Shown in pieces: positions 8,880 through 16,516 of a DNA stretch of 64,000 nucleotides. Under the pieces are notes generated by a model. The model was not told where the DNA came from and did no database searches. It saw nothing but the letters and a program-made list of their open reading frames with translations. Position 1 is the stretch's first letter; every line of letters begins with the position of its first letter. This DNA is from Halarchaeum rubridurum (GTDB taxonomy: Archaea > Halobacteriota > Halobacteria > Halobacteriales > Halobacteriaceae), in the NCBI RefSeq assembly GCF_014647115.1, contig NZ_BMOO01000001.1:310001-374000 (forward strand). The letters are read 5' to 3'. The translations under genes were made by a program, and so were the position numbers.

Positions 8880-10130
8880 ATGACCCTCGACCCCGTCCAC
8901 TTCGCCGGCATCCCCGACCTCGTGCGCGACGTGCGCGGCGGGGCGGACGAGGCGGAGCATCGCGCGGACGCCGAGCGGGTGTGGGAGACGTACTTCGACC
9001 CGCTGTACGACGACGGCGCGGTGCTGGTACCGGTGACCGAGCAGGGACGCTACCTGGCCGACCTGACGGAGGCGGGCGCGAGCGACCCGGCGTTCGACGC
9101 CGTGCACGGCCTCGACTCGGGGACGGTGAACCCGCGGGCGTTCAAGAACGGCATCGTGCTGGACGTCGCACAGGCGGCGATGGGCGCGATACCGGGGGAC
9201 ACGGCCCTCCACCGGAACCGGACGGTCATCGCGACGATGCTGCGCCGCGACCGGACCGAAGAGACGCGCGAGTTCGACGATGTCCCGTGGACGCGACAGG
9301 ACGAGGGGTACTGGCGCGGGAAGGCCATCGACGCGCCGTACGTCGAGCGCAACGAGCGCGGGGTCGTCCACGCGCTCAGCCTCTACCTCGCGGAGAGCGA
9401 ACACGCCCTAACGCACTTCGAGTCGGTCCCCGAGTTCCTCCTCCTGGACGGCCCGCTCTACCCGAAGGTCGTGACGAACTGGCTCGACCAGACGGAGGAG
9501 CTGGCGACGCTCCCCGCCGAGGACGGGTTGACGCGCCGCGTCATCCGGAACTACCTCGAACTCGTCGAGCGCGCCGTCGAGTCGGACACCGTCCTCGGCG
9601 GGTTCGTCAAGAACGTCTCCTCGCGCGGCGTCGTCGCGGCGCTCTCGGGGAAGACGCACGCGCCGTGGATCGACGACGCCGAGCTGTTCGGCCAGCTCTT
9701 GGAACGCCGCGACGACGACGGCGAGCGCGTCACGGACGACCTCGCGTACACGAACTGGTTCCGCTCGCGGGTGGGGTACGACCGGGAGTTCTCGACGCTC
9801 GGCGAGCGCCTCGACCTCGACCTCGAACTCGACCCGGCCGCCTACGAGGTGGCGTTCTGCGTGCTGTACGACCCGCGGACGGACACCGTCTACAAGGCCG
9901 AACTCCCGCGGGCGTTCGCGGAGGACGACGCGATCCGCGAGCGCGTCACGGCGCAGTTGGTCCGCGACGTCGCGGGCGAAACGGGGCCGCCCGAAGCGGT
10001 CGGGCGCGCGGACGAACTCGCGCGAATCAGCGTCGGGGAGACGCGAGAACTCGTCACGGCGATGGCCGAGGCGATGGACACCGAGCCCCGGGAGGGGTAC
10101 GACGTGGACCGCTGGGGAATCGACGCCTAG
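8880..10130 (+). CDS. nurA: NurA 5'-3' nuclease for DNA end resection
   Basis: A 416-residue NurA-family nuclease. In archaea NurA works with the HerA helicase, and with Rad50-Mre11, to resect double-strand breaks. The domain runs through most of the protein. I see the PRAFKNGIVLDVAQAAMGA and FLLLDGPLYPKVVT segments, the latter with the conserved catalytic-type aspartate, and GGFVKNVSSRG. The start at 8880 (MTLDPVHFAGIPD) gives a normal N-terminus; the longer open frame overlaps the gpmI promoter. The context is decisive: herA follows 426 bases later on the same strand, with one small antisense gene between them. Confidence 0.85.
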   Translation: MTLDPVHFAGIPDLVRDVRGGADEAEHRADAERVWETYFDPLYDDGAVLVPVTEQGRYLADLTEAGASDPAFDAVHGLDSGTVNPRAFKNGIVLDVAQAAMGAIPGDTALHRNRTVIATMLRRDRTEETREFDDVPWTRQDEGYWRGKAIDAPYVERNERGVVHALSLYLAESEHALTHFESVPEFLLLDGPLYPKVVTNWLDQTEELATLPAEDGLTRRVIRNYLELVERAVESDTVLGGFVKNVSSRGVVAALSGKTHAPWIDDAELFGQLLERRDDDGERVTDDLAYTNWFRSRVGYDREFSTLGERLDLDLELDPAAYEVAFCVLYDPRTDTVYKAELPRAFAEDDAIRERVTAQLVRDVAGETGPPEAVGRADELARISVGETRELVTAMAEAMDTEPREGYDVDRWGIDA

Positions 10131-10462
10131 CGCGGGTGGTCGCGCTCGACGGAGACGGTGACGTCGTCGGGGTCGACGCCGATGCGCGCGAACTGCGTGC
10201 GGACGTGCTCGCGGGCGGCGGCGACGGCCTGGTCCCGGGTGTCGAAGCCGCGGGGCATCGGCGACTCGAAGGCGACGCGGACGTCCTCGCCGTCGACCTG
10301 CTGGACGAGGCCGCCGCTCTCCACCTCGTAGAACTCGTCGCAGACCCAGACGTAGGGGGCGTCCTCGTCGGGCGCGCCCTTGAACGACGGGGCGTCCTCG
10401 CCGCGCTCGTACACCGTGCCGGTGAGTGTGGTGCCCGCCGCGGAGCCGCGCACGAGTAACAT
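10127..10462 (-). CDS. Conserved haloarchaeal protein of unknown function (DUF7113-like)
   Basis: A 111-residue acidic protein that reads as a compact beta-rich domain (MLLVRGSAAGTTLTGTVYER, YVWVCDEFYEVESGG). It has the look of the short haloarchaeal family annotated DUF7113; no function is assigned. Its stop codon overlaps the nurA stop by three bases on the opposite strand, and its start faces the herA promoter. It is therefore wedged antisense between two genes of one repair system. Whether it has a role there cannot be read from sequence. Confidence 0.7.
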   Translation of the reverse strand: MLLVRGSAAGTTLTGTVYERGEDAPSFKGAPDEDAPYVWVCDEFYEVESGGLVQQVDGEDVRVAFESPMPRGFDTRDQAVAAAREHVRTQFARIGVDPDDVTVSVERDHPR

Positions 10463-10525
10463 GCGAGCGGCTAGGAGCCGGACGACGAAAAACCGTGTGG
10501 CGGTCGGGTGCGCGCGACGAAAAGA

Positions 10526-10533
10526 CGTTTAGG
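10526..10533 (+). promoter_or_regulatory. TATA-like box of herA
   Basis: The element cgtttagg lies about 26 bases before the ATG at 10556. It indicates that herA has its own promoter and does not depend on read-through from nurA. Confidence 0.55.
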
Positions 10534-10555
10534 CGCGGCCGGTGTTTCGCGTGAC

Positions 10556-12448
10556 ATGACAGAGGAGGACCTCGGGAGCTTCGCCGACTTCGGGGGGGAC
10601 GGCGACGACGGCGAGGACGCGTCGGCGAAAGCGTCGGACGGCACGGACGTCGACGCCGACGCCGGCGGCGAACGCGGGCGCGAACGTGGGCGCGGGTCGA
10701 GCGACGACGCCACCGACGCGACGGACGAGGCGGGGGACGCCTTCGAGCGCGTCGCCTACGAGGGCGCGAGCGGGGACGGCCTCGGCGTCCTCGCCGTCTC
10801 CGAGGGGCTGCGGATCGGCCAGCGCGAGGACGAGACGCGCCTCCGGGCGTACGTCACGAGCGCGAACCGCTCGAACGTCCGCCTCGGGCGCTACCTCGTC
10901 GCGCCCTACCCGGACGGCGAGTCGCTGTTCTGCAAGATCGTCGGCCTCGAGTACGGCCAGCGCTTCCACGGCGACGACGCCAACGAGATTCACGCGCGGC
11001 GCGCGATGGACGGGAGCGGAATCGACGAGGACGACTACACCTTCATCGCGGACCTCGAACCCGTGAGCGTCCTCTACCGCGACGGCGGGGAGCTGCGCCG
11101 ACGGATGCCGGACCGCGTGCCGAAACCCGAGACGGTCGTCCGGGAGGCCGACGACGACGAGGAGATCAAGACCGCGCTGAAGATTCCCGACGCGGGCGTG
11201 TTCCTCGGCCACCTCGCGGTCGGCGGCGAGAAGGTCCGGACGGGCGCGACGCCGCCGACCATCGACTACCGCGTGACGGACGACTACGCGACGGGCGACC
11301 CGCTCGCGTTCCGCCACACGCTCGTCGCCGGCGGGACGGGGTCGGGGAAGACCCACACCGCGAAGAACGTCCTCCGGCAGTACCTCTCGACGGAGCGCAC
11401 CTACCCCGTCGAGGCGGGGAGCGACCGGGAGGTGCGGGCCGCAGTCGTCCAGTTCGACCCGCAGGACGAGTACGCCCAGATGCACGACGACAACCCCGAG
11501 GCGGGGCCCGAGGACGAGCGCCGCTGGGAGCGCGAGGGCGTCGCCTACGGCGGCCACGACGACACCGTCGCGTTCGTCCCGACCGTCGGGAACGCGACCT
11601 ACACGGCCGCCCACCACGGCGCCGAGCAGATTCCCTTCACCGTCCCGTTCAGCATGGTGCGGAGCCGGCCGTGGCTCGCCGCCTCCGCCGGCCTCAACGA
11701 CAACCAGTACCCCGCCCTCCAGACGCTCCTCTCGCGTTTCTTCGACCAGCACGGGGACGCGGGCACCTACCGGGAGTTCTGCGCGTTCCTCGACGATCCC
11801 GCGCTGAAGGAGGAGCTCGACGAGTCCGGGCGGATACACGAGGCGACCTACGAGGCCGTCTTCCGTCGCGTCCGCGGGATGCCGAACGGCGTCTTCGACC
11901 AGGACGCCCGGCCGATCACCGAGCTCGTCGAGCAGTTCGTCAAACCCGGGCGGCTCTCCGTCGTCCCCACCTACCACGTCAGCGACTCGCGCGCCACCGA
12001 GACGGTCGTTCTCGCCCTCGCCAGCCTCCTCGTCGACGAGAAGCTCTCCAGCGACCCCCGCTTCCCTCGAATCGCGGAGACGCCGCTCATCGTCGGGATG
12101 GACGAGGCGCACAACTTCCTCGCGGACGCCGACACCGTCCAAGCGCGACAGGTCGTCGGGAAGTTCACCGACGCCGCCAAACAGGGCCGCAAGGAGCGCC
12201 TGGGGCTCTTCCTCATCACGCAGGACCCACAGGACGTCGCGGAGAGCGTCTTCAAGCAAGTGAACACGAAGGTCGTCCTCAACCTCGGCGACGAGGACGC
12301 CATCAAGAGCGTCAACATCCCCCCGGCGCTCGCCGAGAAGGTGCCCTACATGGAGACGGGGCAGATGGTCGTCTACTCGCCCGACAACTCCGAACCCGTC
12401 GAACTCCTCGGACTCCCCACCTGCCTGACGCGCCACGGCCGCGGATAG
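10556..12448 (+). CDS. herA: HerA-type bipolar DNA helicase/ATPase
   Basis: A 630-residue HerA/FtsK-superfamily ATPase, the motor partner of NurA in DNA end resection. It has an acidic disordered N-terminus (about 1-75), a HAS-barrel-like region (about 80-200), Walker A AGGTGSGKTHT (near 259-268), and Walker B PLIVGMDEAHNFL (near 511-521). A sensor-like LGLFLITQDPQDV and the C-terminal brace VELLGLPTCLTRHG follow. The start at 10556 is supported by the TATA-like box at 10526-10533. Haloarchaeal proteins of this type are often annotated only as ATP-binding proteins; the adjacent nurA supports the HerA name. Confidence 0.88.
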   Translation: MTEEDLGSFADFGGDGDDGEDASAKASDGTDVDADAGGERGRERGRGSSDDATDATDEAGDAFERVAYEGASGDGLGVLAVSEGLRIGQREDETRLRAYVTSANRSNVRLGRYLVAPYPDGESLFCKIVGLEYGQRFHGDDANEIHARRAMDGSGIDEDDYTFIADLEPVSVLYRDGGELRRRMPDRVPKPETVVREADDDEEIKTALKIPDAGVFLGHLAVGGEKVRTGATPPTIDYRVTDDYATGDPLAFRHTLVAGGTGSGKTHTAKNVLRQYLSTERTYPVEAGSDREVRAAVVQFDPQDEYAQMHDDNPEAGPEDERRWEREGVAYGGHDDTVAFVPTVGNATYTAAHHGAEQIPFTVPFSMVRSRPWLAASAGLNDNQYPALQTLLSRFFDQHGDAGTYREFCAFLDDPALKEELDESGRIHEATYEAVFRRVRGMPNGVFDQDARPITELVEQFVKPGRLSVVPTYHVSDSRATETVVLALASLLVDEKLSSDPRFPRIAETPLIVGMDEAHNFLADADTVQARQVVGKFTDAAKQGRKERLGLFLITQDPQDVAESVFKQVNTKVVLNLGDEDAIKSVNIPPALAEKVPYMETGQMVVYSPDNSEPVELLGLPTCLTRHGRG

Positions 12449-12499
12449 CCCGTCGAGCCGGCCCCCACTCTTTTCTGGCGGCCGAGCGAACCCCGAGAC

Positions 12500-12925
12500 A
12501 TGACGCGAATCCTCGTGCCGATAGACGGCTCCGAACAGTCCGACGACGCCCTCGAATACGCCCTCGAGGAGTTCCAGAGCGACGACATCACGATTATCAA
12601 CGTTATCGACCCCATCGAGGCCGGCTACACCGCCCAGGCCACCGTCCCCGGCTACTCCGAGGAGTGGTACGAACAGGCAGAAGAGGAGGCCGAGACGCTC
12701 TTCGAGGAGGCCCAGGACATCGCCGACGAGTACGGCGTCACCCTCGACACCGTCACCGAAGTCGGCCGGCCCTCGCGCACCATCGTCGACTACGCCGACG
12801 ACAACGACTACGACCACATCATCATGGGGAGCCACGGCCGCAGCGGCGTCACGCGCGTCCTTCTCGGCAGCGTCGCCGAGAGCGTCGTCCGGCGCTCCAC
12901 CGTCCCCGTCACGATCGTTCGTTAG
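12500..12925 (+). CDS. Universal stress protein A family protein
   Basis: A 141-residue single UspA domain, a nucleotide-binding alpha/beta fold used in stress responses. The N-terminal strand RILVPIDGSEQSDDALEYAL and the ATP-binding signature GSHGRSGVTRVLLGSVAE (G-x2-G-x9-G-S) are intact. The protein ends in VPVTIVR, as usual for the family. A T-rich element ahead (cttttct, about 12469-12475) fits a promoter. The stop codon is followed at once by one arm of a long hairpin-bearing inverted repeat. Confidence 0.93.
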   Translation: MTRILVPIDGSEQSDDALEYALEEFQSDDITIINVIDPIEAGYTAQATVPGYSEEWYEQAEEEAETLFEEAQDIADEYGVTLDTVTEVGRPSRTIVDYADDNDYDHIIMGSHGRSGVTRVLLGSVAESVVRRSTVPVTIVR

Positions 12926-13055
12926 CACGCGACCTTTTGTCGCGCTTGAGCGCGCGAAGCGCGCTCTACGCTAACAAAAGCTCGGCCAAAAGCACCGTCG
13001 GACCCCCTTCGGGGGTCCTCGGGCCTCGCGCCGTCGGCGCGAGTGAATCGCGGAC
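12926..13055 (+). repeat. Left arm of an inverted pair of hairpin elements
   Basis: Starting four bases after the usp stop, this segment shares an ordered set of blocks with the reverse complement of 13490-13594. They are cgaccttttg (12930-12939), an exact 19-mer (12975-12993), a hairpin (about 13001-13019), and cctcgcgcc...ggcgcgagtga. Between shared blocks the hairpin stems are kept but their bases differ from those in the other arm. The pairing, more than the sequence, therefore seems conserved. Confidence 0.7.
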
Positions 13056-13173
13056 CTACCGGGTTCTTCGAACCACTCGGTCCGCGAACGCTACCGCCGT
13101 GGTTCGTCGGCGCTCGTCGTCGAAGGGGTCCAGTTCACGTAAGCACTCATCAGCCACCGCTAGAACGATATCC

Positions 13174-13341
13174 TTACTCGCCGTACGTTCGGTTAATCAG
13201 CTGCGGAACCATCACGCCGACAATAATAACCTCGGCTATCCCTGCCCACGTCGGGAGGTCAATTAACTGTGTCATCACGTAGAGAACGACAAGTGATAGC
13301 AACCCGAAAACGATGATGACTCGATTCTCGCGGGAGATCAC
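13174..13341 (-). CDS. Small two-helix membrane protein in an AT-rich island
   Basis: A 55-residue hydrophobic protein with two predicted membrane helices (IIVFGLLSLVVLYVMTQLI and AGIAEVIIVGVMVPQL). The frame can begin at a GTG at 13380, but the downstream GTG at 13341 is preferred. A strong TATA-like stretch (tatttatt, about 13362-13370 on this strand) lies 20-25 bases ahead of it, giving a leaderless transcript. Local base composition is far richer in A/T than anywhere else nearby, and the gene sits between two inverted hairpin elements. Both facts suggest acquired DNA. The function is unknown. Confidence 0.55.
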   Translation of the reverse strand: MISRENRVIIVFGLLSLVVLYVMTQLIDLPTWAGIAEVIIVGVMVPQLINRTYGE

Positions 13342-13489
13342 ATAAATAATAGGTTGTAATTCAATAAATACTTTCGCCACGGCTAACAGTCGATGAACGA
13401 TCTATGTCACTACGGCTTCCCAGCCGAGCTTCCTATCCCGCTAAGCATCCGCGAGCGAGCGGCTCGAAGAGCCCGAGCGAAGCGGTTCA

Positions 13490-13594
13490 CTCGCGCCGGA
13501 GGCGCGAGGCGCAAGCACCCCCGTAGGGGGTGCGACGCGCTTTTGGCCGAGCTTTTGCCAGCGCGGCCGAAGGCCGCGCACAGCAAAAGGTCGT
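13490..13594 (-). repeat. Right arm of the inverted pair of hairpin elements
   Basis: Read on the minus strand, this arm begins one base after the stop of the KaiC-like gene with cgaccttttg (13593-13584). It then has a GC-rich hairpin (about 13578-13560), the exact 19-mer shared with the left arm (13557-13539), a second hairpin (about 13531-13515) and cgcgagtgaa. It mirrors 12926-13055, with changed but still complementary stem bases. Confidence 0.7.
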
Positions 13595-14584
13595 CTAGAA
13601 GATGTTCGCCTGCCGATACACGCTGATCCCGCTGTTGGTAATCTCGTAGGGTTTGGTCTCGCGGGAGTGGTTGGCGTCGCGTATCTTCTGTATCTCGACG
13701 GCGAGGCGGGTCTCGCGGAAGTCCTCGGGGCGGACGTAGCGGAGGACGACGACGCCGTCGGTGAGGTACTCGATGATGCCGTGGCGGGAGGCGAAGGCGT
13801 TGTCCTGGTCGGCTTCGCTGGTGAGGAAGGTGGTGACGCCGGCGTTCTTGAGGGCCTTCGTGAAGTCGTAGATTTCGGTGCGGCGGGTGGCCTGGTCGTC
13901 GTACATCATCTCCAGGAGGGAGACGGAGTCGAGGACGAGGCGTTCGGCGCCGAACTCCTCGACGAGCTGGGGGAGTTCGTTGCGGATGCTGGAGAGGGAG
14001 TTGGCCATCTCGATGGGGTCGAGGTCGACGACGGCGAGGTCGCCGTTCTCGACGTGCTCCTCGAAGGGCCACCCCTTCTCGCCGGCGCTCTGGACGACGC
14101 GCTCGTAGCTCTCCTCCAAGGTGATGTACGCGCCCTTCTGCCCGTTCTCGATGCCGTGCTGGAGGAACTGGAGGCCGAAGGTGGTCTTCCCGGTCCCGGC
14201 GCTCCCGATGGTGACGAGGAGGCTGCGCTCGGGGATGCCGCCCTGCACCATCTCGTCGAGGCCGTCGACGCCGAACTCGATGCGCGGGATGTCGGATTCG
14301 AAATCCTCGTCGGCGAAGTCGTCGCTTCCGCCGCCCCCGCCGCCACCGCCGAAGCCGAACTCGCCGGGGTCGGGTTCGTCGCCGGCGTCGAAACCGAAGT
14401 CGCCGCCTCCGCCGCCCCCACCACCGCCGCCGTTGAAGGCGTCGGCGAAGTCGTCCGCGTCGTCGGCGGCGCCCTCGCCGGCGTCGCCCCCGCTGGCGTC
14501 GAAGGCGTCTGCGAAGTCGTCGGGGCCGTCGCCGTCGAAGGCGTCTGCGAAGTCGTCGTCGTCGCCGTCGTCCTCACCGGACAC
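13595..14584 (-). CDS. KaiC-like RecA-superfamily ATPase with acidic FADAF repeats
   Basis: A 329-residue protein with a single KaiC/RecA-type ATPase domain from about residue 98. It shows [18 protein letters not shown], Walker [11 protein letters not shown] (near 125-134), [10 protein letters not shown], and a Walker B-like [14 protein letters not shown] (near 217-224). The first 95 residues are unusual: the peptide DDFADAF occurs three times, with a fourth related DDFADED, spaced by Gly/Asp runs including a ten-glycine stretch. This looks like a flexible tail with repeated short binding motifs. The start is a GTG at 14584. KaiC-like proteins in archaea are often signalling or motility switches, but the target here is unknown. 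It is divergent from nadK. Confidence 0.85.
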   Translation of the reverse strand: MSGEDDGDDDDFADAFDGDGPDDFADAFDASGGDAGEGAADDADDFADAFNGGGGGGGGGGDFGFDAGDEPDPGEFGFGGGGGGGGSDDFADEDFESDIPRIEFGVDGLDEMVQGGIPERSLLVTIGSAGTGKTTFGLQFLQHGIENGQKGAYITLEESYERVVQSAGEKGWPFEEHVENGDLAVVDLDPIEMANSLSSIRNELPQLVEEFGAERLVLDSVSLLEMMYDDQATRRTEIYDFTKALKNAGVTTFLTSEADQDNAFASRHGIIEYLTDGVVVLRYVRPEDFRETRLAVEIQKIRDANHSRETKPYEITNSGISVYRQANIF

Positions 14585-14713
14585 GGCACGCTCCCCCGTG
14601 TACGTTCGCGGCGTCCGTCATTGGGTACTGGGACAGTCGCGGACGGCAAGAAGGTTCCCCCCGCGGCGTCGCACACGTGTGCCTTTTTGAATGGGGGACC
14701 CCTCGGCGTTCGT

Positions 14714-15541
14714 ATGCGCGTCGGGATCGTCGCTCAGCGCGGAAACGCCCGTGCGGCCTACCTCGCTGCGGACATCGGCGAGATGCTCGCAGCGCGGGAT
14801 GCGGAGACCTGGTACGACACGGAGACAGCGGACGCCATCGACGTCGATGGGACGCCGGTCGAGGAGTTCGACCGCTGCGACCTCGTGGTGAGCATCGGGG
14901 GCGACGGCACGTTCCTCTTCGCCGCCCGCGGGGCGGGTTCGACGCCCATCCTCGGCGTGAACCTCGGCGAGGTCGGGTTCTTGAACGCCGTCTCGCCGGA
15001 CGACGCGGTCACGGCGGTCCGCGAGGAGGTCGAGCGCGTCGCGGAGACGGGGTCGGTCCGCGCCCGCGAGGTCCCGCGAGTGCAGGCGGAGGGCGGTCAG
15101 GAGTGGTCGCTGACGCCGGCGCTGAACGAGGTGGTCGTCCAGGGCCCGAAGCGCGGGCACGGCCAGGGCGTCGAGATGGAGGTGCGCGTGGACGGGTCGC
15201 TCTACACGGCGGGGCACGCGGACGGCCTCCTCGTGGCGACGCCGACGGGCTCGACGGCGTACAACATGAGCGAGCGCGGACCGCTCGTCCAGCCGGGCGT
15301 CCCGGGGTTCATCGTGAACGACATGTGCGCGACGGACACGATGCCGCCGCTCGTCGTGCCGCTGGACGCCGAGATAACCGTGCGCGTCGACGGCGCTGAC
15401 GAGGTGGTGGTGTCCGCGGACGGCGCGAGCCGCTATCACGTCGAGATTCCCGAGATAATCACGTTGACGCGCGCCGACGAACCCGCGCGGGTCGCCGGCC
15501 CGGAGAGCGACTTCTTCCAGGCGCTGAACAAACTCGAGTAA
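14714..15541 (+). CDS. nadK: NAD kinase (ATP or polyphosphate dependent)
   Basis: A 275-residue NAD kinase that makes NADP from NAD. The catalytic signature [10 protein letters not shown] is at about residues 60-69, followed by [13 protein letters not shown], the NE motif in [11 protein letters not shown] and [11 protein letters not shown]. The start at 14714 is the first ATG after a TATA-like element (ctttttga, about 14685-14692), about 27 bases away. The very long upstream open frame is the antisense shadow of the KaiC-like gene. The phosphate donor cannot be told from sequence. Confidence 0.95.
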   Translation: MRVGIVAQRGNARAAYLAADIGEMLAARDAETWYDTETADAIDVDGTPVEEFDRCDLVVSIGGDGTFLFAARGAGSTPILGVNLGEVGFLNAVSPDDAVTAVREEVERVAETGSVRAREVPRVQAEGGQEWSLTPALNEVVVQGPKRGHGQGVEMEVRVDGSLYTAGHADGLLVATPTGSTAYNMSERGPLVQPGVPGFIVNDMCATDTMPPLVVPLDAEITVRVDGADEVVVSADGASRYHVEIPEIITLTRADEPARVAGPESDFFQALNKLE

Positions 15542-15592
15542 CGCGGGACGGCGGAGAGAGAGCGGCGCGGGCGGGAGCGCGAGAGCGGCGCG

Positions 15593-16396
15593 TCAGCCCT
15601 CGATGGGGTCGGCGGCCTCCCACCCGCGGTCGAAGGCCTCGCGGACGCTCGTGGCGAACGACGGGTCGGTGAGGTCGATGACGGCGAAGGCCTCCTCGGG
15701 CGCGATTGGGTTGCGGAGGTCGAGACAGACCTCGACGCCGTCGACGATGGTGACGTCGCCGTGGACGGAGTCGCCGACGCGCGCCTCGAAGTTCTCGTAC
15801 TCCTCGAGGAGCGAGAGCGACGGGTCGCCCGCTGCGTCCGGGACGTCTTCGAGGAGGGCGGGCGAGGCGAGGAAGCGGACGGTGACGTCGCGTTCGAGCG
15901 CGTCGACGAGGTGGTCGGCGATGCGGTTCGAGGCCGCATCGACGTCGACGCCGGCCGGGACGGTGTGCGAGACGCTGTGGATCGACTCGTCGGCGTCGTC
16001 GATGCATTCGACGAGGCGCTCGATGGCGACGTCCGCGCCGACCTCCGCGGTCCAGTAGCCCTCGTCGGGTTCGGGCGGTCGGGCGAGTTCGCCGCGGAGT
16101 TCGTCCGCGACGGTCGCGTACTGGTCGGCTTCGGCGTCGAGTTCGCGTTCGCGGGCGGCGAGGAGTCTGTCGAGCGCGGCGTCGGGGTCGACGGCGACGT
16201 ACTTCTTCGGCCGGCTGGCGTCCTGGGAGCGCGCGAGCTGGCGGGATTCGATGCTCCCGAGGACGTCGTAGATACGTCCCATCGGGACGTCGCTCGTCTC
16301 GGACAACTCGCGTGCGGTTGCCGGGCCGGCGTCGACGAGCGCGCGATAGGCCTCGGCCTCGTACTTCGAGAGCCCGAGGTCCGTCAGGTCCGACAT
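15593..16396 (-). CDS. TrmB-family transcriptional regulator
   Basis: A 267-residue regulator of the TrmB type. Residues 1-70 form a winged helix-turn-helix (LGLSKYEAEAYRALVDAGPA and VPMGRIYDVLGSIESR) and are followed by a coiled-coil-like linker (AARERELDAEADQYATVADEL, about 88-108). The C-terminal effector half resembles the phospholipase D-like fold seen in TrmB proteins (WTAEVGADVAIERLVECID). TrmB proteins commonly sense sugars. The start at 16396 follows a TATA-like box (gtttaac, 16421-16427 on this strand). No obvious operon target lies beside it. Confidence 0.87.
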   Translation of the reverse strand: MSDLTDLGLSKYEAEAYRALVDAGPATARELSETSDVPMGRIYDVLGSIESRQLARSQDASRPKKYVAVDPDAALDRLLAARERELDAEADQYATVADELRGELARPPEPDEGYWTAEVGADVAIERLVECIDDADESIHSVSHTVPAGVDVDAASNRIADHLVDALERDVTVRFLASPALLEDVPDAAGDPSLSLLEEYENFEARVGDSVHGDVTIVDGVEVCLDLRNPIAPEEAFAVIDLTDPSFATSVREAFDRGWEAADPIEG

Positions 16397-16444
16397 ACGG
16401 GAATACTGAGTCGGACCGGGGTTAAACCTGTCGAGTGTTTGTAT

Positions 16445-16493
16445 CGCCACGCCCCGCCGGCTCGACGGGCGACGGATGCGGTGGGGCGTGGCG
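16445..16493 (-). terminator. GC-rich hairpin between DUF255 gene and trmB-like gene
   Basis: A 14-bp stem with one G-T pair (16445-16458 with 16480-16493) lies downstream of the DUF255 stop and just upstream of the regulator's TATA box. It may end the DUF255 transcript. Its place next to the promoter means an operator role is also possible. Confidence 0.45.
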
Positions 16494-16516
16494 CGGTGTC
16501 GCCGGGCAAGTGTGAA

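Noticed and set aside
10529-12928. 799-codon open frame opposite herA and usp
   Set aside because: It covers two recognised genes on the other strand and shows the same shadow composition; no motif or promoter.
13342-13380. Upstream GTG (13380) as start of the small AT-rich gene
   Set aside because: The TATA-like box lies inside this extension, so transcription would begin downstream of it.
14585-14713. Coding sequence in the gap between the KaiC-like gene and nadK
   Set aside because: The open frame across it is the shadow of the KaiC-like gene; the gap holds divergent promoters only.
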